Source of the DNA: CP2-2F sp034432555
GTDB taxonomy: Bacteria; Chloroflexota; Anaerolineae; Aggregatilineales; UBA2796
Assembly: GCA_034432555.1 (NCBI GenBank)
Contig: DAOUBW010000013.1
Location: 186,001-250,000 of the forward strand
DNA: 64,000 nt
Direction of reading: 5' to 3'
The position numbers and the translations under genes are program-made. The notes beneath the pieces were generated by a model that had not been told where the DNA came from, searched no databases, and saw nothing but the letters and a program-made list of their open reading frames with translations. This document shows positions 25,767 to 33,935 of this stretch, piece after piece. The first letter of the stretch is position 1. Every line of letters starts with the position of its first letter.

Positions 25767-27542
25767 CTACTCAGAAACAAGGCGCGGATTTAGCCAGGTT
25801 GCCCATGCAAAGTTTGGGTTGCCTTCGCGCAGCGATGTCTCGTAGACCAACACAACCGCCTTGCCGCGCCATGCGCTGAGGTCAACACGGATCGGGAGGG
25901 GTGCAGTCTCAAGGTTCACATCAAAGCTGCCTTCATAAAGGGTGTGGATGGTGCGCCCTTGGCGGATGCTTAGGCGAAAGTTTGCGCCCGTCTGCGGGAT
26001 GTCGGGATGTGCGGTGCGGTTCGTCAAATCCACGTAAATAGCTGCCTCGAAAAAGACGCGCTCACGGTTGGGCAGTTGCAAATACTGCTCAGCAACGCTG
26101 GCGGGATGTTGCAAAAGGCTGAACGAATCAGGTGCTTCGGTTCGCCATACCGGCAGGCTGTCCATTTGCCCATATAAGGGTTGCAGGCTTGCCAACAAAG
26201 GCTGATCTGCGGGCGCATAATCAGTATACCAATCACCATAAACGGTTAGGCGCCGTTCAGCCAAGGCTTGCATCGTGCTAAAGTGTTTCTGCGGGACAGG
26301 GTATACACGGTAAAGGCACGGATGGCTTGGGAAACGCAAGTAGTTTAAGGCGCACCACCGTGATTGTGCTGTGGAGAAGGGCGCTTGATCATACAGGGTT
26401 AATACACCATAGTTCGCCGATGTGTAGAAGATAAGACCAACAATTAGCGCAACCGCATTCAGCCCAACGATGGCGAACTGCCGCTTGCCGAACGCTTGCC
26501 AAGCTGCCATCGCGCCAAAGATCAGCAGCGCTACCCAGAAATAATTGCTCGCCGAAACATAGCGTGATGAAAGCGGCTGCGCCAAGCCTTCTTCCAACAT
26601 AAACTTTGCCCGCCCAATGGCTGTGATAACGCCTGCGGCAAGGCTCAGCAGCAACAGCGCGCTTGGTGCAGCCAGCGCCACTTTCGGCATATGCTGCCAC
26701 GCATAGCGTATGTTCCAACTGACCAGCAGCAGCCCTAGAATTGTTAGAGCTAGCGCTAAGAAAGCACTATTTGCCGATTCTGACACGAGCGGCGCACCTA
26801 AATAGAGCAGTATATAGGTTAAATAGTCCAGCGGGCTGACTGCACCACGCAAGCCGCCGTCTATGAGGGTATAGTTGGTGAAATACAGCCCAATGCAGGC
26901 GGCTGCCGCTGCCATCCACGCTGCATAGTGCCGCCAATTGCGGTAGCCACGCAACCACAAGGCAGGCAGCAGCGCTACCCAGAGCGCCATCCCACTGAGA
27001 TAGGCATAACTGGCGCCAACCGCGCATAGCATCATAAGCAGCAAGGCGCGCCAGCCAACCGAGAGGCTCACCAACACCCACAAGGCAGCCAGTGTGAATA
27101 AGGGCATGTAGAACCACACCGTCTGAAAGCCCATCAGCCAATTGTGCCGTTGGCGCAGCGAGAAGATGAGTAGTGCAAAAGGCAGCATCAACCAAAAGGC
27201 GCTCGGCGCGTGCGTGCGCTTGGCAATTGCGATCAATATGCCTAAGCTGATCAGCGCCAGCCCAAAGCTCACCCACATTTCAAAGCGCGAATCCCAGCCT
27301 GTGAGCAGTGTTGAGAGCGCGACGGTTAGCTTAGTGAAGAAAATGCGCGGTTGACCATGCGGCATAAGCAGCATTTCCAGTGAGAGCGTGCCATCGGCGG
27401 TGTGGATTGCAATGGGTGCGCTGGCATCCCACTCATCCCAATAGGGGACATTGAAGCCGTGCTGCATAATAAACCATGCGGTAAGCACAATAGGCAAGCA
27501 GCACACTGCCACATACGCCGCCCGAACGGAGTCCTTGCTCAT
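25767..27542 (-). CDS. Polytopic membrane protein, GT-C-like
   Basis: 591 residues with about ten membrane helices in the first 400 and a soluble C-terminal domain of about 180 residues, beta-rich. After the first helix comes NVPYWDEWDA: an acidic pair in the first external loop is a hallmark of GT-C glycosyltransferases, which use lipid-linked sugar donors. Beyond that I see no family signature, so the function is provisional. It is monocistronic, upstream of the hydrolase but 83 bases away. Confidence 0.55.
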   Translation of the reverse strand: MSKDSVRAAYVAVCCLPIVLTAWFIMQHGFNVPYWDEWDASAPIAIHTADGTLSLEMLLMPHGQPRIFFTKLTVALSTLLTGWDSRFEMWVSFGLALISLGILIAIAKRTHAPSAFWLMLPFALLIFSLRQRHNWLMGFQTVWFYMPLFTLAALWVLVSLSVGWRALLLMMLCAVGASYAYLSGMALWVALLPALWLRGYRNWRHYAAWMAAAAACIGLYFTNYTLIDGGLRGAVSPLDYLTYILLYLGAPLVSESANSAFLALALTILGLLLVSWNIRYAWQHMPKVALAAPSALLLLSLAAGVITAIGRAKFMLEEGLAQPLSSRYVSASNYFWVALLIFGAMAAWQAFGKRQFAIVGLNAVALIVGLIFYTSANYGVLTLYDQAPFSTAQSRWCALNYLRFPSHPCLYRVYPVPQKHFSTMQALAERRLTVYGDWYTDYAPADQPLLASLQPLYGQMDSLPVWRTEAPDSFSLLQHPASVAEQYLQLPNRERVFFEAAIYVDLTNRTAHPDIPQTGANFRLSIRQGRTIHTLYEGSFDVNLETAPLPIRVDLSAWRGKAVVLVYETSLREGNPNFAWATWLNPRLVSE

Positions 27543-27693
27543 TTGAGATTAGTCTTTCTAGGGTATCTTTTAACGCCCTTAAGTGTAACACAGGCGTATA
27601 CGCTTATTTACAGATGTTATCTTGCTATCGTTGTCATTCGGCATTATGCTAAAGAGAGTTTCATTGTGTTGCCGCTCTGAAAGGATGGCTTCT

Positions 27694-29487
27694 ATGCAGC
27701 GTTTCATCAAAATCACACTCGCGTTCACCTTCATGCTGGCATTAGCAATCAGCCTACCCGCCAAAAGCCTTCACGCGCAGCAGGGCAAACTTCTGGCTGA
27801 TATTGGCTTTAGACCCGAAGAACATGGTTTCGCCTTCCAGAACTATGGGAATGAAGATAATCCCACCAACCTGACCGCTGTGGAGATGGTCCGCATTTTT
27901 GGCGCGGAGCGCGTCTGTGCGGGCGCGGTGAATGCCGAAGGTGGCTGCAAATTGACCGCGCCGGCGGCAGCCTTCATGAAGAAAGAAAACGCCGACATGG
28001 ATGGTGGTCATTGTGAGGGCATGGCGGTCCTAAGCTTGGTCTTTTTCGAGCAGCAGCTTGATGCGACTGACTTCGGCGCTGCGCTGCCCAACAAACTGCG
28101 CTTGCGCGGCAACAAGGCACTCCAGCGCGAGATCGCCTATTGGTTCCAATTGCAAGTGATGGATGAGGTCTACGGATCGCGCATTACGCTGACGCCTGCT
28201 GAAGTAGTGGGCGGCTTGATTGGCGCTTTTGAGGAAAATTACCTTGTCACACTCGCCTTCTATCAGCCGGATGGCTCTGGCGGACACGCTGTAACACCCT
28301 ACGCCATCCGCCAAATGAGCGACACGCGCTACGACATCCTGATCTACGATAACAACTTCCCGAACGAAGAACGTGCTATCGAGGTGGATATTGAGGCGAA
28401 CACTTGGCGCTATAACACAGCCGCCAACCCGAATGATCCGCCCGAACTTTATGAAGGTGATGAAACAACGCAATCGCTGATTGTGGTGCCGCTCGAAGCG
28501 CGCTATCAAGAGAGCTTCACCTGCTCCTATTGTGGTGACTATATCCCTGCGGAGAAAGCAGGCACTGTGGATAAACTGACCTTTTCACTGAATGGCGAGG
28601 CGAATGTCATCATCACGGATGGGCAAGGGCGCACTTTGCGCTTTGTGGATGGCGCATTCAGCAATGCTATTCCCGATGTCGAGATCAGGCAGGTAACCAA
28701 TCAACGCGGACGCACGCGCACCATCGGCTCGCGCCGCGCACCCACAATCATCATGCCCAACGGCAAATACACCGTGCAGGTCAGCAAGGCACGCGGCAAC
28801 AATCCCGCGACCAGCTTCACCTTTGCCAAGCAGGGCAACGTGCTAACTGCCAGCAAGCTAGACCTCAGCCAAAGCCTTGATCTGAACATAGACCGTGACC
28901 GCGTGCAGATTAAATCGGCAGCGGCGCGCGACCTAAAGGTGCAGAACACCGTCTCGGCAAACGGACGCCACTATGCCTACACCCTTGCCGGCAAGGGTGA
29001 TACCCTTACGCTGCGGCTGGGTGAGCGCGGCGAGCTGCGCGCTTCGGGCAGCAGTGGCAATTACAGCCTGTTGGTGGCGCGCACCAATCCCGATGGCAGC
29101 AGCAAACTCTACTACAACAGCGCGGTTGGGCTGCCTGATGCAGGCGAGGCGGAATTTGATCCCGAAGATTGGGGCGATGCGCTGGGCGTCAGTTACTACG
29201 CCGATGACGATACGCTCTTAGAAACCGAAACCTATGCCGATGAGCCACTCTCGGAAGACTTGCTCGACCGATTCGACCTTGACCGCGACTTTATGCAGAA
29301 CTTTGACGATGAAGACGAATGGAATGATGACTGGGGCGCCGAAGAAGAAGGCGATTTCGGCGAAGATGATGCCGATGATAATGGTGATGCCGACAACGAC
29401 AACGACGGCGATACCGGCGATGGGAACGATGATGGGAACGATGATGGGAACGATGATGGGAATGATGACGACAACAATGACAATTAA
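27694..29487 (+). CDS. Secreted papain-like candidate with acidic Asn/Asp repeat tail
   Basis: 598 residues. Signal peptide MQRFIKITLAFTFMLALAIS followed by LPAKSLHAQ. The first domain has Cys107 in GGHCEGMA, His198 in SGGHAVTPY and IYDNNFP (Asp219-Asn221): order and spacing of a Cys-His-Asp/Asn triad as in papain-fold peptidases and transglutaminases. A beta-rich domain follows. The last 80 residues are very acidic and end in four GNDD-type repeats. ATG 27694 has AAAGGA eight bases upstream; the ORF extends to 27622 without support. The enzymatic role is an inference from motif order only. Confidence 0.6.
   Translation: MQRFIKITLAFTFMLALAISLPAKSLHAQQGKLLADIGFRPEEHGFAFQNYGNEDNPTNLTAVEMVRIFGAERVCAGAVNAEGGCKLTAPAAAFMKKENADMDGGHCEGMAVLSLVFFEQQLDATDFGAALPNKLRLRGNKALQREIAYWFQLQVMDEVYGSRITLTPAEVVGGLIGAFEENYLVTLAFYQPDGSGGHAVTPYAIRQMSDTRYDILIYDNNFPNEERAIEVDIEANTWRYNTAANPNDPPELYEGDETTQSLIVVPLEARYQESFTCSYCGDYIPAEKAGTVDKLTFSLNGEANVIITDGQGRTLRFVDGAFSNAIPDVEIRQVTNQRGRTRTIGSRRAPTIIMPNGKYTVQVSKARGNNPATSFTFAKQGNVLTASKLDLSQSLDLNIDRDRVQIKSAAARDLKVQNTVSANGRHYAYTLAGKGDTLTLRLGERGELRASGSSGNYSLLVARTNPDGSSKLYYNSAVGLPDAGEAEFDPEDWGDALGVSYYADDDTLLETETYADEPLSEDLLDRFDLDRDFMQNFDDEDEWNDDWGAEEEGDFGEDDADDNGDADNDNDGDTGDGNDDGNDDGNDDGNDDDNNDN
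29419..29466 (+). repeat. 12-bp tandem repeat coding for Asp/Asn tail
   Basis: Four copies of GATGGGAACGAT, three identical and the fourth with one C-to-T change. Units are a multiple of three, so copy changes keep the frame. Confidence 0.95.
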
Positions 29488-29515
29488 ATCGCACACTACA
29501 AGCTAAGCATCACGG

Positions 29516-29545
29516 CGGACAGGAAGCCTTTTCCTGTCCGTTTTT
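29516..29545 (+). terminator. Rho-independent terminator
   Basis: CGGACAGGAA, loop GCCTT, TTCCTGTCCG (29531-29540), then TTTTT. It ends the secreted protein gene. Confidence 0.92.
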
Positions 29546-29698
29546 GTTGCGTTTACGCCTTTCTGATGCAACCTTTGCTTGCTATACGGCGTACTACCTC
29601 ACATAAATATAGGTTGGGCGCTCGGAAGCAGCTTGTGCTAAACTTCACGCAGCGCCCACATTTGCCACATCAATTTGGCAACAGGAGTCTACGCAGCC

Positions 29699-30871
29699 AT
29701 GCGAATTATTGTACATACGGGTAAAGGTGGCGTTGGCAAAACCAGCATCTCGGCGGCGACGGCGCTGCGCTGCGCCGAGATGGGCTTGAAAACCATCGTG
29801 CTAAGCACGGATACCGCACACAGCTTGGGCGACTCGCTGGATATGGCGATCGGACCTGAGCCAATTGAATTGCGTCCGAATTTGTGGGCGCAAGAGGTGG
29901 ATGCGCGTTACTCCATGGATAAGTATTGGGGCGCTTTCCAGAAGTACATGGTGGCATTGTTCACCAAGCGCGGCGTTGAGGACATTGTGGCAGAGGAAGT
30001 GACCATTTTGCCCGGCTTTGAGGAAGGCGCGCACCTGCTCTGGATTGATAAGTATGTGAATGATGCCTTCTTCGATGTCATCGTGGTGGACGCCGCGCCA
30101 ACTGCCGAGACGCTGCGCTTGCTCAGCCTGCCGGACGTGACGCGCTGGTGGTTTGAGCGCGTGCTGACCTTGACTAAAGGCGCTGCCAAATTCCTGCGCC
30201 CGATTGCGCGTCCGCTGTTCCGCACCGAACTGCCCGACGATGCCGCCTTTAACACTGTGGAAACGCTTTTCCAAACTTTGGATAAGGTGCGCGCTTTGCT
30301 GGCAGACCCTGCTCTGAGCAGTATGCGCCTTGTGGTGAACCCTGAGCGCATGGTCATCAAAGAGACGCAGCGCACTTACACCTACCTGAACCTGTACGGC
30401 TATGTGGTGGATGCTGTGCTATGCAACCGCGTTATTCCAGACTCAGTCACCGATCCATACTTCCAGCAATGGAAGGATTTGCAGCGCGAGAACATGAAGC
30501 TAATCGCTGAAGCATTTGGCGAACTGCCCGTGCTGACCGCGCCGCTGCTGGATCGGGACGTGAACGGCATGGATACCTTGCGCCGTGTTGCCGATGCGCT
30601 CTATGGTGAGCGCAATCCGAGCGAGGTGCTTTTTAACGGACACACTCACCAGATCATCCCGTTGGAAAACGGCGGCTACCAAGTGCGCGTGCCACTGCCC
30701 TTTGCCAATAAGGATGACCTTGATTTGTATCGCTCTGCCGACGAACTCACGCTGCGCGTCGGACCTTACCGCCGTAATATCGTGCTGCCACATGCTTTGT
30801 GGAAGCTAGAGATCGGGGACGCCAAGTTTGAAGGATCAGCCCTTAACATTCACTTCGTCGCCAAACCTTGA
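29699..30871 (+). CDS. ArsA/Get3-type ATPase with HSP20-like C-terminal domain
   Basis: About 390 residues. Deviant Walker A motif GKGGVGKTS near residue 10, then STDTAHSLGDSL (switch I-like), VVDAAPTAETLRLLSLPD (Walker B/switch II), VLCNRVIPDS. The last 90 residues, from GHTHQIIPLENGGYQVRVPLP, form a beta-sandwich that resembles the HSP20-like domain of ArsA proteins. No ArsB pump or ArsR is nearby, so arsenite resistance is doubtful; a protein-targeting or other role is possible. ATG 29699 has AGGAG eleven bases upstream. Overlaps or abuts the UbiB-type gene. Confidence 0.87.
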   Translation: MRIIVHTGKGGVGKTSISAATALRCAEMGLKTIVLSTDTAHSLGDSLDMAIGPEPIELRPNLWAQEVDARYSMDKYWGAFQKYMVALFTKRGVEDIVAEEVTILPGFEEGAHLLWIDKYVNDAFFDVIVVDAAPTAETLRLLSLPDVTRWWFERVLTLTKGAAKFLRPIARPLFRTELPDDAAFNTVETLFQTLDKVRALLADPALSSMRLVVNPERMVIKETQRTYTYLNLYGYVVDAVLCNRVIPDSVTDPYFQQWKDLQRENMKLIAEAFGELPVLTAPLLDRDVNGMDTLRRVADALYGERNPSEVLFNGHTHQIIPLENGGYQVRVPLPFANKDDLDLYRSADELTLRVGPYRRNIVLPHALWKLEIGDAKFEGSALNIHFVAKP

Positions 30872-32693
30872 GACGCGCCAGCGCCTTCAAAACCTGATCG
30901 CGCCGATGCCCGATGCGCGTGCGGAACAGGACTCCGCACGCAGTCGGCTGCACGCAGAGGCGGAAGTTGATCCGCGCCGTGAAGCAGGCTTCAAAGTGCG
31001 GCGCGGACGCTTCCGCCGCACGGTGGTCTTTTTTACGCTGCTCTTTGCGCGCATTATTCTCTGGGAAGTGATCATCCGCCGCTTCACCGGCGAGCGCTTT
31101 GTGGCACGCGGCAGATCGGCGCGTTGGCGGCGCTATGCGCGCCGCTTCCGCGCTATGGCAATTGATATGGGCGGTGTGATGATCAAGCTGGGGCAGTTTG
31201 TCTCTAGCCGCGTAGATGTGCTGCCACCTGAGATCACCAACGAGCTTGCCGGCTTGCAAGATCAAGTGCCAATTGTGGATTTCAGCTACATCCGCGCCAC
31301 TGTGGAGCGCGAACTTGGCAAACTTGAAGAGCGCTTTTTGTGGTTTAGCACAGAGCCTGTTGCGGCGGCGTCTTTCGGGCAGGTTCACCGCGCCCAACTG
31401 CCGAACGGTGATCGTGTGGTGGTGAAGGTGCAGCGCCCAAAGATCGTCGAGACGGTCAAGACTGACCTTGCCGCCTTAGGTGTGGTGGCACAGCTTGCCA
31501 TGCGCTACAAGCCGATCCGCAAACGTGCCAACGTACCAATGCTGCTCAAAGAATTTAGCGATGTGTTGTGGGAAGAACTCGACTACCTGAAAGAGGCTGA
31601 CCACGCCCTGCAATTCCAGAGCATGTTCGCAGATGATATGGGCATCTATGTGCCATCTGTCTACCTTGAGCATACCACGCGCTATGTGCTGACTTTGGAA
31701 GATGTGACCAGCATTAAGCTGAACGACTACGCCGCCATTGATCGGGCAGGCATTGATCGGCGTGAGGTGGCAACGCGCCTGATTGATTGCTACATGGCGC
31801 AGATTTTTGACCACCGCTTCTTCCATGCCGATCCGCATCCGGGCAATATTTTCATCTATCCACTGCCTGAGGCGCACCAAAACGGCGCGGCACACGGCAA
31901 GCGCAAATTCTACCTCATCTTCATAGATTTCGGCATGACGGGCAAGCTCACTGAGCAGTTGGTGCGCGGCTTGCGCGCAACGCTGCTTTCCGTCGTTACG
32001 CAGGATGCCAAAGGCTTGGTAGAGAGCTACAAGAACTTAGGCGTGCTGATGCCCGATGCCGACGTGGAACGCCTTGAGCAAGCGACACGGGTCGTCTTCG
32101 ATAAGGTGTGGGGCTTGGATATGAACGACCTGACCAACATTCCCTTTGAGGAGATGTCTGGCGTGGCGCTCGAATTTAGCGACCTGATCATGTCCATGCC
32201 GTTCCAAATGCCGCAGGATTTTATCTACCTGAGCCGCACAGTGAGCATCCTCAGCGGCATGTGCACCGGGCTTGATCCGCGCTTTGACCCATGGCGTGCC
32301 ATGCAGCCCTATACGCAGCGCTTGCTCAACGACCAGCAGACAGAGAATGCCCGTAATCCGATCAGCGGCAATTTCTTCGTGCAGGCAGCCTTTAAGTCCG
32401 TGCGCGATTTGGCACAGCGCGCCTACCGTTTACCCGCCCTTGCTGATACCGTACTCTCCCGTGCCGAACGCGGCGATCTAATGGTGCAGGTGCGCCCGGA
32501 TAGCGAACTGGGCAGGCAGGTGACGCGCATTGAATCCACGCTAGGGCAGTTGAGCAACGGCTTGATTTTCTCGACCGTGACGCTGGCAAGCACGCTGCTG
32601 CACATCAGCGGTGAGCGCGGTTTCAGCATTGTTGGCTTTGCCATCAGCGGCGTGATGCTGCTCGGTATGCTGCTCCGCAAACGCGCCGAGTGA
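30828..32693 (+). CDS. UbiB/ABC1 (AarF) family atypical kinase
   Basis: Membrane-associated ABC1-type kinase. The family-specific KxGQ motif is in MIKLGQFVSSRVDVLP, the nucleotide Lys in VVVKVQRP, then EELDYLKEADHA, HADPHPGNIF and IDFGMTGKL. Two C-terminal hydrophobic helices (about residues 575-615) anchor it. These proteins act in isoprenoid quinone or lipid pathways; the partner here is unknown. The start is uncertain: TTG 30828 overlaps the ArsA-type gene by 44 bases, while ATG 30906 would begin 34 bases after it and lose 26 poorly conserved residues. Neither has a strong ribosome site. Confidence 0.88.
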   Translation: MKDQPLTFTSSPNLETRQRLQNLIAPMPDARAEQDSARSRLHAEAEVDPRREAGFKVRRGRFRRTVVFFTLLFARIILWEVIIRRFTGERFVARGRSARWRRYARRFRAMAIDMGGVMIKLGQFVSSRVDVLPPEITNELAGLQDQVPIVDFSYIRATVERELGKLEERFLWFSTEPVAAASFGQVHRAQLPNGDRVVVKVQRPKIVETVKTDLAALGVVAQLAMRYKPIRKRANVPMLLKEFSDVLWEELDYLKEADHALQFQSMFADDMGIYVPSVYLEHTTRYVLTLEDVTSIKLNDYAAIDRAGIDRREVATRLIDCYMAQIFDHRFFHADPHPGNIFIYPLPEAHQNGAAHGKRKFYLIFIDFGMTGKLTEQLVRGLRATLLSVVTQDAKGLVESYKNLGVLMPDADVERLEQATRVVFDKVWGLDMNDLTNIPFEEMSGVALEFSDLIMSMPFQMPQDFIYLSRTVSILSGMCTGLDPRFDPWRAMQPYTQRLLNDQQTENARNPISGNFFVQAAFKSVRDLAQRAYRLPALADTVLSRAERGDLMVQVRPDSELGRQVTRIESTLGQLSNGLIFSTVTLASTLLHISGERGFSIVGFAISGVMLLGMLLRKRAE

Positions 32694-32701
32694 CGGTGTG
32701 G

Positions 32702-32732
32702 AACGGGCGAGAGGTCGCAATGCTCGCCCGTT
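32702..32732 (+). terminator. Hairpin after the UbiB-type gene
   Basis: AACGGGCGAG (32702-32711), 11-base loop, CTCGCCCGTT (32723-32732). The T tail is short (TTT), so efficiency is uncertain. It lies between convergent genes. Confidence 0.55.
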
Positions 32733-32747
32733 TCGCCCGCTTATTGG

Positions 32748-33815
32748 TTACACGCCCATATCGGCGAACAGGCGCGCCCAGTTTAGATTCACATCCAGCG
32801 ACTCGCGGAAGCGCGCCAGTTTTTCCGGATGCGCCAACCGCGTCTTGCCAAAGACCTTCTCCACGCGCTCAATTGCCTCCAGCGTGTTATACGGAACGAG
32901 CAGCACCGCCACCCCACGCGACTCGGCGTGCTTCAAGATCGTTGAACTCGGCTGCAAATTGCCCGTCAGCACCAGCGCTGTGGTGGAAGTTTCCAGCGCC
33001 GCTGCCTGAATATCGGCACGATCACCGCCCGTGATGACTGCTTTACGCTGCAAACGGCGGAAGTGCTGCGTGGCTGCCTCCACACTCATCGCGCCAACGC
33101 TCAGCGTCTCGATCAAGCCGTCGTCGCTGACTTCAGGCGTCAGTTTCTTCGCCTCTAGCACAGCGGTTAGCTCTGAAACGCTGATGGACATCAGGCGCGG
33201 GTCGCTTGGCAGCACACCATAAACGCGCACGCCTTTACCTTCCAAGAAGGTGCTGACCTTCCCACGCACTGCCTCAAGCTGATCATCTGGCACGCTATTC
33301 ACCACAATGCCGAGCAGCCGATCACCCATGCGCGATTTAAGGGCTAACGCATCATCTACCAACATCAATGTGCTGCGGAAGCGCACCACACCTAAGGTCG
33401 GTGCATCGAGCGTCTCGGCAATCCGCATGGCATTCAAGCCGATCAGATAGCCTTCGCGCATACTGGCGCCGCCTTCCAACAGCAGCACGTCACACCTTTC
33501 GCCGGCTGTGGCGTAGGCGCTCCGCATGGCTGCCACGTAATCTTCGGCGGGTGCGCCGCCCAGCACTGCGTCAATCTTGGCATTATCCAAGATGATGGGC
33601 GAGAGCGCCTCAGTGGGCAGGTCTAGCCCTAGTGTGCGCCCAACGAATTCGGCATCTTCATCCACCAGTTTGCCACCTAGCAAGAAGGGCTGGGTGCTGA
33701 TCGGCTTCATATAGCCCACTTTGCGCCCCATGCTCTGCAATTTCAGCCCAATGCCAAGTGCCAGAGCCGTTTTACCGGAATAGGTGACCACTGCCGTTAC
33801 ATAAAGTGCTTTCAT
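32748..33815 (-). CDS. DRTGG-domain phosphotransacetylase-family protein
   Basis: 355 residues: an N-terminal dethiobiotin-synthetase-like P-loop domain (TAVVTYSGKTALALGIG, LLLEGGASMREG) and a C-terminal DRTGG-type domain (about 210-320, with VITGGDRADIQAAALE). It resembles the N-terminal regulatory region of long Pta proteins, without the transacetylase part. It lies downstream of the ADP-forming acyl-CoA synthetase, with which such proteins are often linked, so a regulatory role in acetate/acetyl-CoA interconversion is likely. That role is inferred. Confidence 0.8.
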   Translation of the reverse strand: MKALYVTAVVTYSGKTALALGIGLKLQSMGRKVGYMKPISTQPFLLGGKLVDEDAEFVGRTLGLDLPTEALSPIILDNAKIDAVLGGAPAEDYVAAMRSAYATAGERCDVLLLEGGASMREGYLIGLNAMRIAETLDAPTLGVVRFRSTLMLVDDALALKSRMGDRLLGIVVNSVPDDQLEAVRGKVSTFLEGKGVRVYGVLPSDPRLMSISVSELTAVLEAKKLTPEVSDDGLIETLSVGAMSVEAATQHFRRLQRKAVITGGDRADIQAAALETSTTALVLTGNLQPSSTILKHAESRGVAVLLVPYNTLEAIERVEKVFGKTRLAHPEKLARFRESLDVNLNWARLFADMGV

Positions 33816-33935
33816 GCTCTCTGTGTTCCTTTATAGATACATTTGCTTTTTGAAAAGGCGATCTTTTACGCCTGAGATTATACCAATGCCATGCGGCATA
33901 GGCGCTTGCCAAGTGCGTCTATGCCGCGCATTCAG

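Noticed and set aside
29419..29466. Possible CRISPR-like repeat
   Set aside because: Units are 12 bases with no spacers and lie inside a coding frame.
29218..29496. Ile/Val-rich minus-strand frame that looks like a membrane protein
   Set aside because: It is the reverse reading of the Asp/Asn repeat tail.
29699..30871. Arsenite resistance operon
   Set aside because: ArsA-type ATPase alone, without ArsB, ArsR or ArsC nearby.
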